A stretch of 64,000 nt of DNA from assembly GCA_020536535.1 (NCBI GenBank), contig JAHLWZ010000721.1:24451-88450 (forward strand), given 5' to 3'. The translations under genes and the position numbers were made by a program. This DNA comes from Pelomyxa schiedti. Lineage: Eukaryota > Evosea > Pelobiontida > Pelomyxidae. Shown here piece by piece: positions 33,770 to 43,853 of this stretch (within the stretch, counting starts at the first letter, position 1; every line of letters begins with the position of its first letter). Under the pieces are notes generated by a model that worked only from the letters and a program-made list of their open reading frames with translations, was not told the DNA's origin and did no database searches.

Positions 33770-34639
33770 TCATGGAGGAAATTGAAAACCCTCAAGCAGC
33801 TGGTGCACCACAAGCAACTGTACAGTGTTAACTCCTGTTGGGCCAGAGAAAAGTCTTGCATTCACTGGCTTTTTTGCCATGTGGGCAAGAACGTCTCGCC
33901 AGTTAGTAAAATTGCACAGTTCAGCACCAACACCTGTAAAATACAAGCGGAAGGCGGAGTGCAATAAATCTGGCCTCACTTCTTCCAAGAGCGCAGTTGA
34001 AAGCCAAACCCGTTTTGGTGGTTCCCCATAGAAGTATCCAGTGCAGTAGGTCTGACCCCATATCCCAGAGTTAAGCCTGTTTAGTTCAACAAAAGTCAAG
34101 AAGCCAAAGAAATCAGTGATGGCTTCATCTGGGGTGGACAGTGTTTGGAGATCCCCAAGTGACACACCCTGCAAACCGTTGCCCAAGTGTGACTGAGAGT
34201 GGAAGTATTCATGTATGATGGTAGATGCAATCTTCGGTTCTCCACCGGGCTCATATTCTGCGTTGTGAGCGTTCAGGTATATCCTGCCCAGGAGTGTAAA
34301 GGCTGGTGGGCACTGGCTCTGCCTCAGGAGTTTGATGTCATCAAGTTCTTTACTCAACTTTGTTTTTTGTTCTGGGGCAGAAAATTTGGCCTTTGCCACG
34401 TCTTCAAGTCTTTTTCGATAAGCACACAGGTAGTGGCTGATGTTTAGAACGTACACGACTACGTTGTTTGGGTTGACATATTCATGATCAGTGGTAAAAT
34501 CGAGTTCCTGCAACACAGGTGCCTCTGGAGGATTGGCATACTGTGCAATAAGAACCGCTGCAGTTCTAGCTATGTATGGCTTGATTCTCGCATACGCGTC
34601 GCGGGCCATTTCCTTCACTCGCTCTGCTGGCGTGTTCAT
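33770..34639 (-). CDS. Single-exon HExxH zinc-metallopeptidase-like protein
   Basis: One uninterrupted frame from ATG 34639 (MNTPAERVKEMARDAYARIK) to a stop at 33770, 289 codons. The motif STIIHEYFHSQSH contains HExxH (HEYFH), the zinc-binding and catalytic signature of gluzincin-type peptidases. A downstream acidic element (PDEAITDFFGF) could give the third zinc ligand. No signal peptide is obvious. Only 236 bases separate it from the giant intron-poor gene on the same strand, and both lack the frequent introns of the rest of the window. The pair could be a co-acquired unit; that is inference. The substrate is unknown, and the third ligand is a guess from position. Confidence 0.65.
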   Translation of the reverse strand: MNTPAERVKEMARDAYARIKPYIARTAAVLIAQYANPPEAPVLQELDFTTDHEYVNPNNVVVYVLNISHYLCAYRKRLEDVAKAKFSAPEQKTKLSKELDDIKLLRQSQCPPAFTLLGRIYLNAHNAEYEPGGEPKIASTIIHEYFHSQSHLGNGLQGVSLGDLQTLSTPDEAITDFFGFLTFVELNRLNSGIWGQTYCTGYFYGEPPKRVWLSTALLEEVRPDLLHSAFRLYFTGVGAELCNFTNWRDVLAHMAKKPVNARLFSGPTGVNTVQLLVVHQLLEGFQFPP

Positions 34640-34884
34640 TTTTAGTTGAAGAATAGAAAAAACCACCGAGAAGCAAGAATTGATTAGTAGTATCAAGTTG
34701 GTCCGAACAATTGTCCTTCTGATTTCCAGGAAAGGCTGAGAGCAACCCAGGGACGGCATCCTAGGTGGTAGGGCTCTTCCTGAGAGCTCTTGACTACAAC
34801 TCTTCTTGAGAGAGGATTTGATTTGTCCGGTCCCAATAGCCAGTTGTGAGGTCCATTCTGCTAAAGAAGAACAAAGCCATCACA

Positions 34885-37584
34885 ATGAGCACCGCCGATC
34901 GTCGGCAGGCACCAGCGCAGGCACCGGCACAGGCCGTCGATGTCTCTCAACAGCAATTTGCACGCCCTGTTGTCTCAGAGATCAACGCCGACGGCGGCGA
35001 CGTAGAGGAGGAAGGGGCGCCCTCGGCAGACACTGGTAGTACGCCTACTGCAACTACTGTTACTACCGCCGCAACGGGTACCGAGGCAGTGGCAAATTGT
35101 GGGACGGGGGCGGCGGCCGTTGGTTGCGACGCGACTGGATACAGGTTGGTGCTGCACAACTTGCCCAAGTACTGTAAGGAGCCCAAGTTGCGAAAACTAC
35201 TAGATTCGTTCGGCACACCTCTCAAGTACTCGAAGGTGCGTGTGTGCTTCGTATTGTTGTTGTTGTTGATTTACACGCAGAGTGAAAGGGGGGGTGTTAT
35301 GTCGGGTTGTTTGGTTGTGTAACACTGCCTGCATGTGTAGATAAAGAAAGTTGCTCCTTCACCTTCCGCTGTTGTTATGTTTGACACCAAGGAAGATATG
35401 GAGGCCGCCCTCTCGGTTATTCAAAACGCTCCGGCCAAGACTGGCGAATTCGCACGTCTAAAAGTCGAATGTGCTGATGTCAGGAACAAGCGGAAGCTTG
35501 ACCACGTGCTGGAACTGATGAATTCAAAGCAATCCCGGAATCAGAACGCCATATCTGCAACGCATTCTGGTTCTCAAACTATGAGTTGCAATGGAAATGG
35601 TGGAAGTGCGGGCATTCAATCTACCACTTCAGTCACGCCACTGACAAAGGAAGAGGAAAGAAAGAAACTGAACGATGCGGCTGCACCTTGGTGGAATATC
35701 CCCTACGACGAGCAACTGCAGCGAAAAGCGCGAATCGTGTTTAAAGTGCGTTGTATCGTGCCCAGTTTAAAACGCATTAATTACCACCAAAGTAGGCAAT
35801 GGGAACTTTGTATCGAGACCTCCTAAAGGAAGGGCAACAACAGAAACCCCACTGGGTTGTAGAAGCAGAAAAGGCACCTCCTCAGTTAGTGGTTCCAATA
35901 AATTATAAAGCACTTATATCACCCACCTTGGCTGAGCCTGCACCTGCCAAATTACCACAAGGGGGGAATGTACCAGAGGCAAGTGCCGCTAAAACCCCTC
36001 GATACCAACGTCACATTGTGCCCTTTCGTGGGGAGATTATTCCCAGCCCTGTCACAAACTGCTATCGCAATAAAGTGTCTTTCAGCATTGGCTTGGACTC
36101 CCAGCTTCACCCCTGTGTTGGATTTCTTCTCGGGGCAACGCATGAAGGCATCATAGCGGTTGGGGACCCATCACAATGTCCTATTGTCCCGGAATTTGCC
36201 CTGACTTTACGGAATGCAATGCAAACCTACATAAGTCAGGAAGGGAAGAGATATGAACCCTACGACAAACTCGCACAGAAAGGCTTTTGGAGAGAAATGA
36301 TGGTAAGGACATTTACAACAGGAGAAACTGCAATTGTCATCCAGGTTTGCTTGTGGCTCTTAGTATTCTTTCTCACAAAATAGAAAGGTTAATCCCAAAG
36401 GAGTCAGTGACGCCGAGTTAGAAACAGTGAAATTAGAATTAACAGCTGTGTTTCAGGCAGAAAAGGCAGGGTCACTTGCCCTTCAGTGCCATACAGGTTC
36501 ATCAAATGTGGCTGAGAATACACCATCAACTCCTATATACGGTTCACAGACTGTTCATGAGTCTCTGTTGGGAATGAGGTTCCGTATCTCACCTGCTGCT
36601 TTTTTCCAAGTGAATACCAAGGGATGTGAGAAGTTGTATTCCTTGGTGCGGGAATCAGTTCAAAAGATCATAGAAAAGATAAGACAGGGCAATAACGATG
36701 CTCAAGTTGTCCTTCTAGATCTGTGCTGTGGTGTGGGCACAATTGGACAGATCTTGGCACCATTAGTAAGTCGCGTTGTTGGAGTGGAAATATGCCCAGA
36801 AGCTGTTGAGGTTCTTTTTCCTCTTCCCTCCGGAAAATGGCCAACTCACCTAGGTTGTTTGCAGGATGCACGAATAAATTGCCAATTGAATGGCTTGACC
36901 AACGTTACTTACATGAATTCTAAGGCTGAAGCCGTAATGGAAGCGATTCTGTCATCCAATGAACATTACATTGCTGTAGTTGACCCCCCTCGGTACCTCT
37001 TTCCCAGTACAAAAAACACATAGATGAACAAACAAACAACTAAACATTACACGCAATAAAAGCAAACTCCACTCGGCAAAATTCAACAGCTCACAACCTT
37101 TCACAGAGGTGGACTTCATCCAACGGTTAGCAAAGCGCTGCGGAGATGCTTACGGGTGACCGACGTTGTCTACGTGTCGTGCAACCCCAAGTCGCTCGTG
37201 CAGGACATGAAGACTCTGTGCCGCGGTGCTTCCAAGAACATGCCGCACACTCCCTTCGCCCCGGTCAAAGTCACCGCCGTCGACATGTTCCCACTCACGG
37301 ACCACGTGGAAGTTGTTGTATCTATGCAAAGGGACACAACCTCACAGCAACCAACACCAACACCAACACCAACACCAACACCAACACCAACACCAACACC
37401 AACACCAACACCAACACCAACACCGGCAACAAACGCAACAACCACAACACCAGCATCAACACCAAGTCCAGAAATGGCATCAACATCAACACCTCACACA
37501 ATAGCCTCAGAACCCACAAGCACAACAACAACAACATCCAATGACAAATCCACCTTCCCCCAAGCAACAAGCCAAGTCCCTTGA
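34885..37584 (+). CDS. TRMT2A: tRNA (uracil-5-)-methyltransferase, TRMT2A type
   Basis: It starts at ATG 34885. An Ala/Thr-rich N-terminus leads to an RRM-like fold (YRLVLHNLPKYCKEPKLRKL; KKVAPSPSAVVMF; DMEAALSVIQ). The methyltransferase part follows: RGEIIPSPVTNCYRNKVSFS, RFRISPAAFFQVNTKG, the SAM-binding VVLLDLCCGVGTIGQIL, GVEICPEAVEDAR across an intron, VVDPPR/GGLHP across an intron, and VVYVSCNPKSL with the catalytic Cys. This order is that of TRMT2A, which makes m5U54 in the T loop of cytosolic tRNA. The C-terminus is extended by about 80 residues of Thr/Pro/Ser low complexity, including a (TP)n run from a hexanucleotide repeat. Stop at 37582-37584, 83 bases before the next gene. Confidence 0.9.
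37350..37423 (+). repeat. Hexanucleotide microsatellite inside coding sequence
   Basis: About 12 perfect copies of ACACCA encode alternating Thr-Pro near the C-terminus of the TRMT2A-type gene. The unit length is a multiple of three, so length changes keep the frame. A shorter relative of the same repeat lies in the RING gene at about 40365-40420. Confidence 0.9.
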
Positions 37585-37667
37585 TAAAACTGGCCACTAA
37601 TACCGCAACACACCAAAAGGCCAAAACTTTTTTCCCTTTTTTTCTCTTTTTTCGTCGAAATCGGGGA

Positions 37668-39602
37668 ATGACGACCCACCCGACTCGGAACGACGCGAGC
37701 GGCGACGAGAGCGGGGGAGGAGGGGCGAGCTCGGCTGGGGCCGGGGCGATGGACCTGCCGAGGGACGTGGTGGGGAGGGTGCTGGTGTACGTCGCGGGGG
37801 AGCCGAGGGCGACGCCCAGGGGGTGGGGCGCGAGGCTGGGCCCCCTGTCCGGGCTGCTGGCGTGCGCCCTCGTGTGCAGGGCGTGGCGGGACTATGTAAT
37901 TCGCCACCCACCCACCCATCTCGGCACCAGCGCCCATAATGCCCACCGCACCCCCCACACACCTACCTCGTCGTGGTTGTGGCTGTTGTGGTTGTGGCGC
38001 AGGCTGATGTTCTGGTGTTCATTATGGGAGTGTTCATTTGTGTTTAAACCAAAAACCAAACCAAAACAGGACAAATAAAAACAAATAAAAGCAGCACCTG
38101 AACAACTTTAGGTTTATGATATGTGCCAAGGGCCACCTTGCAAAGGCACCAATTTTTTGAGTGCTGTTGAGCCAAGAAATGACCCTCTGGTCCTTGAGTA
38201 CACACCAGCTGCCCCTACCCCTCCCCCCTCAGGGGCTTCTTCTTCTTTGGCCTCTTCATTTTCATCACTTTGGTCATATGTTCCTAAAGTGTGGGGCACT
38301 AGCAGTTCAGCGACACCCAGCACCACCGCTCCTCTTATAAATAATGCCAGTGTCACTTTTTCGCCAAAGCAGTCATCCACCCTTCTTGCCCATAGCGGAA
38401 GAGTGACTGCTGTGGCCTGGATGGATGATAAAGGAATGGTATCAACATCATTCGACAGCACAGTCTTACTCACAGTATGAACTTCTCAGACCACTTATTG
38501 TATATGTGGGTGGGGAATCAAACCTGAAGAAGTTAATAAAATAGATGTGTAACAATGCCGTCTACAGCGTTGGTCCAACGACTATGGTGCTGTCTATATA
38601 CAGAGTGTTCTTAGAACACACTCCAACTCACTGCTCTCTTGTGATACATCGCCTTCTGGATCCATAGCGGTAGCTGGAGGAATGGATGGTACTGCTCTCA
38701 AAATACCTAAATGATGAAACAATAACTATGGTGCCATTATAAGGGATCTTGACTGCGATTGATACTAATGGACGAAGCATTATCAATGATTTCCACATTG
38801 ACCATAGTGAAGATGGCCCTGGAGCAATGGCAGTAAAATTCGTTGATAATGATCACGTCATTGTAGGATGTTCTGACGGCACATGCATTGCACTCTCCTT
38901 ACAAGGGTGGAAACAGAGCACCTCATTTTCGACTGGAAAGGTTGTTCAGTAATATATTTGCTTGAGTAATAACTACGATAGGACGAAATAACTTGTATTT
39001 CTCACAATCCTGTGTTTAATCTTCTGGCGGTTTCTACTCTCCAATGTGCCAAAATTTATGACTTGCGGTGTGCAACAAAACAAGCTGTCACTTTGGGGTC
39101 AGGGTGGACCAGTGACATCACGTCTATTTCTCTATCTCCCAGTGGACACATTGTTGCCACAGGCGGTACAGGTGTGTTTCACGTTCCATGGGATTAAATA
39201 TATTCACATTCACAAACAGACTCTTCTTGCTCCGTCTATGATATCCGGCTACCCAGTTTCGCAACAGGAACTCTCAAACACCCATATTACCCAAAACACC
39301 GGGTCATTACACACTCCCCCACCGCCTTCACCAAGCCACTCACTCCCCCACTCCGCACCGGAGTTTCCGGCATAGGATTCTCCAGCAGCGGCTACCTCCT
39401 GGCCAGCTACTGTGACCCGATTCCAGAGGTCCGCGGCTGGTGCATATCAACCAGCACACCCCAGTGTGTATGGACCAGCCCAAATAGCTTCCCCCTGCCC
39501 TCCACATGCCTCTCTGTCAACCGCACTTACTCAGCCTTTGCTGTTGGCTCAAGGGACAAGCAGACGCGCTTGTTCTTTGGTCCTTCCTCACAGAGAGTGT
39601 GA
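37668..39602 (+). CDS. F-box / WD40 protein (SCF substrate receptor type)
   Basis: It starts at ATG 37668 in a very GC-rich first exon. The F-box reads MDLPRDVVGRVLVYVAG then LSGLLACALVCRAWRDY. A long intron for this window (about 37895-38112) follows, then VYDMCQGPPCKGTNFLSAVE and WD40-type exons: STLLAHSGRVTAVAWMDD, GSIAVAGGMDGTAL, VKFVDNDHVIVGCSDGTCIA, AKIYDLRCATKQAVTLGSG, SISLSPSGHIVATGGT, SSCSVYDIRLPSFATGTL, GIGFSSSGYLLASYCD. It ends at TGA 39600-39602. By family it would be the substrate-binding subunit of an SCF ubiquitin ligase. The substrate cannot be told. Confidence 0.8.
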
Positions 39603-39919
39603 GTACAGTTGTAGAATTAAAAACAAAAACAGTTCTTAGCAGCACGAGTCCCAACGTATCACGAACCGGCTCTAATTCTCTTCTGGTTCACCAGCGTTTC
39701 CTTCTCTTCTGGGGGAAAAATTCTTTTGATCCCGCATAGATTTCGCCAGTTTTTCGGCATCACTTCCCCGGTTTTTCACTTTTTTGTGTAACTCATTGTT
39801 GGCACACGTACGTACAAAAGGAAATTAAAAAACCAGTCATAAAAACAGAAAAAAAACACCGAATAACGAAACACAGTCGAAACAACAAACAACAGACAGC
39901 GATTAATAAAGCGTTTTGA

Positions 39920-41057
39920 ATGGCATCCGTAACCCAAACACCAAATCGACAAGACCAACAACACGCCCCTTCCGCCAAGGAGCAGCCACCCACAATGTGG
40001 TGTCACAAGTGCTCGCGGACATTCAAGCCGTTGTCACCTGATTCGGCATGCCCTTACTGCTGGGATGGCTTTGTTGAAGTTGCAACGCCAGAGCAGCTGG
40101 AGGCATACAGTAAAGCCGCTCAGCAAAGGGAGCAGCAGCAGCAGCGCAGTTCAGTTCCGCAAGCATCCCGTCAGAATCAACAGACTCTCCCGCGGAATAA
40201 CGAGAACGCCACTGCAGCTGCCCCGCAACAGCTGCCGCCCCCAACTAATGAAGCGTGGAGTGAATCCAATGCTGGCCGGTGGATGCCGCATCTGATGACT
40301 GCCTTGAGAAGATACGAAGAGATACAACAAACTCCATCCCCCTCTGCGGCTCCAGCGGCAGCTCCAACACCAACACCAACAACTGCTCCCACTCCAACGC
40401 CAACACCAACACCAACTCCCGAGACTCCAACAACTCCATCGCCATCGAGTCAACAAGGAGCAGCTCGCCAGCCAATACTAGTCCAATTCGTGACCATCAA
40501 CTTCTCTGACACAGAAGGCACACCCTCGTCGGGCGAGAGCTCGGCTCAGGAGAGAAGGCCTCCAGTAACACTCGTGTTTGTGAGTCAGCTTGGAGAAATG
40601 CCAGCCGACTCAGTTCCAGGATCAGCACAACCTCCAAGTGGATTCTCCTCAGGAGATTACATTGCCAGCAACGACGAGTTTCAAGCTCTCCTTAATCACC
40701 TATTCAGACAAAGGTTTGCAATTCATTTATCTATAAAGTAATAAGAAACTAACATCTCTTTTGTGCAGCCAACCACAAGGAGCTCCTCCGGCAACCGAAA
40801 AAGCAATTGAAGAACTCACAAGCATACGCGCTACTAAAGAGCAAATCGAACAACACGAAGAGTGCTCTATCTGCAAAGACGAGTACGAGGAGGGCGCTGA
40901 ATTGCTTCAGTTGCATTGCAAACACAGTTATCATCCAGATTGCATCAAGCACTGGCTCAAGATGCACAATACATGCCCTGTATGTCGTAGCCCCGTTTCG
41001 GCGAATAAACGCGAAGACGAAGAGGTACAGCCAGCCGCACCTGCCGCATCCAATTGA
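39920..41057 (+). CDS. RING-H2 E3 ubiquitin ligase, RNF126/RNF115-like
   Basis: It starts at ATG 39920. The N-terminal zinc finger has the RNF126/BCA2 form (MWCHKCSRTF...CPYCWDGFVE). The middle is Gln/Pro/Thr-rich, with a Thr-Pro repeat, and disordered. A single intron (about 40713-40768) precedes the RING-H2 domain: CSICKDEYEEGAELLQLHC, KHSYHPDCIKHWL and CPVCRSPV, with the full C3H2C3 ligand set. Stop at 41055-41057. Family members ubiquitinate cytosolic clients and recognise ubiquitin through the N-terminal finger. Confidence 0.9.
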
Positions 41058-41342
41058 TCGAAATCCATCAATTGATCTCGAATGTAACCAATTACAATTG
41101 TGTGTAAATATAAAGATCAGTTTCATTCCTATTTCTATGGTTACCATTTTCAATGAAAAAACCCGAAAAATCCAGAAGCAGAAGAGTGATGGTTTTCCAC
41201 AATCAAAACGGCGAAAAAAAGAACTTTTTTTAACGACGACAGGCAGCCGGAAAAAACCACAACAACAAAAAAAAGAAAACAAACAACAAGCACAAACAAC
41301 ACAAGCCTAGTAAACAACTCAAGATCTAACAAACAACACACA

Positions 41343-42297
41343 ATGGGATCTGACGCGTCAAAGCCACATGCGCCTAGTGACTCCGAGGTGGATTCTTTGG
41401 CTTCCGACCTCAACTTGACAGTTGCGCAAGTAAAGACCATTATGTCGTACTGGCCCGCGAGGAAAGACGAGTTGAAGTTGTCTCGTTTCAAGCGCTTCAT
41501 CGAAACTCTGAGTACGAACATGCCCGACATCGAATTCCTGTCAACCAAGGGATTTGCCGAACAACTGTTCTGGTTATTCGACAAAGATCACAATGGTACT
41601 TTTGCTTTTGTTTGTTTTTTTTCTCCAATCATGTTTAATAGTTAACTGGATTTGTAGGCATGGTGTCCAAGCGCGAATTTCTCGCCGGGCTCAGCATTTT
41701 GTCTGCTGGTGACCCAACGGAACGTGCGAAACTGTTCTTTGAAGCCTGTGATCAAGATGGCAATGGCCAAATCACCAAGATGGAGTTTGTTCAGGCGCTC
41801 AGGGTCTCTCTTAATTCCTGCACAAATATTGTCAAGATGCAAATCGAGGCCTATATCAGGCAAAATCCTGGTAGAAAACTCTCCTGTATGTGGTACCACC
41901 CATGCATATCAATCAATTGACCATTCTCGCAGCAAAGCTGATCAGCAAGATGCTCGCAACCACAATACACATTGATGCCGACCAGTTCGCTGAATTGGCC
42001 TTCCGGGCCGATACGGATCACACTGGGACTCTCTCACTTAGCGAGTGGATGACCAGCTGCAATCAAAACGCGGCGATTTCCAGGATTCTGTCATTTGCCT
42101 GTGGCGACTTGCTTGTGGACCTCGAAGAAGTCAAGCTCAACACCGACGCTGGGAAAATAGTCACGGTGCTCACGCAGGAGTACCCCATACTTGACAGGCC
42201 CACAATTGAGAACCTACTGCGTGAGTATGACAATGCCGCGGCCTTGCAGAAACTCAAGCGTAGGTGCCTCACTGGGTCTCTTGGCTTTGGCTTCTAG
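41343..42297 (+). CDS. Myristoylated-type EF-hand calcium sensor
   Basis: It starts at ATG 41343. MGSDASK fits the N-myristoylation consensus (Gly2, Ser6), so membrane attachment is likely. Three EF-hand loops are visible: DKDHNG-MVSKREF (split by an intron at about 41595-41658), DQDGNGQITKMEF and DTDHTGTLSLSEW, arranged as in calcineurin-B/neuronal-calcium-sensor relatives. A C-terminal extension (YPILDRPTIENLLREYDNAA) is helical and unlike the usual short NCS tail. A second intron splits the region near 41870-41931. Stop at 42295-42297. The partner is unknown. Confidence 0.82.
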
Positions 42298-42438
42298 CCA
42301 AGTGCCTTTTGGCGATTTTTTGTGTAAATTACAAGTAACTGTGAGAATAATACAAACGGGAAATTTTAACTTATCGTACTTTTTTTTTTAAATTCAACTG
42401 AGTCACAGTTGCATCAGGTAAGCGGGGAAGGTAGTGTA

Positions 42439-43439
42439 ATGTCGTTGCTGGAGAAGGTATACACAGCCAGGAGCGAAATCAAAATTAGTAAGCAGAGGTA
42501 TGTCGGTGTCTAATTCCGCGGCATTATTCTGTTCGTGCGGGAGTTGTTACAAAAGTGCACAGAGTTCTTCAGGCTGAAAGGAAGAAACAGAGAGGGTTAT
42601 GGTGGTGGTTGGTTGTGGGTGCACTTGGGGAAGCATGGTTTATGGCTGCTGTAGTTTTGTGCTACCGAGAAGGAATGGCAATTGTAGTGGTGGTAACTAA
42701 TGGGGTTCCAGCTATGATATTCCCAGTATTGTATGTTGTGCAAGACTGAATGCTTTGCGGCTCATTTTACCAGGTGGTATTGCTTTTGGTCTTGCTTTGT
42801 ACAATGGTGCAAGTTTGCCGTGGATAGAGCAGGTGAAATCCCTCCTTTTCCTTGTGAATTAACAACAGTACCAAAGTTTTTTCATGCATGCAATATAAAG
42901 ACCAAGAGCGAGCACTTATCGAACAGATAAAGAGGGATACCAACTTCGATGAACTGGCCACAGTATTCTTTGGCCCGGAGTGGAAAACTCCATTATCAAA
43001 CAGTACTGATGAAACTGCAAAGAGACTCCAAGAATCACAAACTCCGAATGTTTCAATGCAACAAAGCAACCTAAAAGGTCAGCAGAACACACCAGAACAG
43101 CCACAATCCAAGCCAGAGAAAAGTGTGGTTGCCCGTTTTCTTGGATTGCTTGTTGGAACTGAGGTGAATAATTCCTATGCTCTGATTTGCAGGCACTGCT
43201 CTGCCCACAATGGACTGGCCTTAGCTGAAGACTTCCCAAACCTAAGTCAGTTTGATGAATCTAAATAATACATGCCAGAACCCCGTTGCACACAAATTCT
43301 CATACAGTTCTCTTTAGACTTTACCTGTCGGAATTGCGGAAAAATGAACACAGCAAAAGAAAGACACACTCAGCTCAAACTGCAGCAACAAATGCACACC
43401 ACTGAACATTCCAGCAGTAGACTGCCTTGCACCTTGTGA
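42439..43439 (+). CDS. Lunapark-like ER-shaping protein
   Basis: It starts at ATG 42439 (MSLLEKVYTARSEIKISK). Two hydrophobic segments (LWWWLVVGALGEAWFMAAVV; AIVVVVTNGVPAMIFPVLYV) form the hairpin-like membrane part, then a coiled-coil-like stretch (YKDQERALIEQIKRDTNFD). The C-terminal zinc ribbon is split by an intron: YALICRHCSAHNGLALAEDF and then NFTCRNCGKMN, the CxxC...CxxC pair of Lunapark. Stop at 43437-43439. Lunapark sits at three-way junctions of the tubular ER and stabilises them. Confidence 0.8.
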
Positions 43440-43853
43440 AAGAAATGAATTCATCAACCACCAGAACAGCAACAGCTCAGAAAAAGGGAAAACTGAAGAT
43501 CCCTGATTTGATTTTCGACAAGGGCGGAAAACCATTTGATGTGATTTCCAGTGCATGTCACTGAATCAGATTTGAAAAAGGGAAACATTGCGTGCAACTC
43601 GATTCCGGAAAAAAACTTTGCTCGGCCTTTTCCTGCCACCAGCACGATTCAAAGGCCCCCCTTGTTGCGTGCAATTTTGGTCGGTCTCTCTCATTGTTCT
43701 CGACCCGACCTCGTTTATTTGGTGGTGCTAATCGATTGGCACCTCACCTTCGTGTTTCAAGTTCTATCCGCTTGATAGTGAATAGAACCCTCCTCGAAAA
43801 CCAGGAACGAGCATAATCGCTCCACGTTGTAGAACTAAAACCGAAAGCGAATC
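43440..43853. other. Intergenic region upstream of the hydrogenase gene
   Basis: About 410 bases between the Lunapark stop and the probable hydrogenase start. Short open frames are present but none has convincing coding character. It must carry the promoter of the hydrogenase fusion gene. Confidence 0.45.

Noticed and set aside
33770-34639. Bacterial contamination as the source of the intronless peptidase and giant gene
   Set aside because: They are embedded between intron-containing eukaryotic genes, and the giant gene itself carries short spliceosomal-type introns.
37170-37445. Minus-strand frame of Gly-Val repeats
   Set aside because: It is the antisense of the Thr-Pro hexanucleotide repeat in the TRMT2A-type gene.
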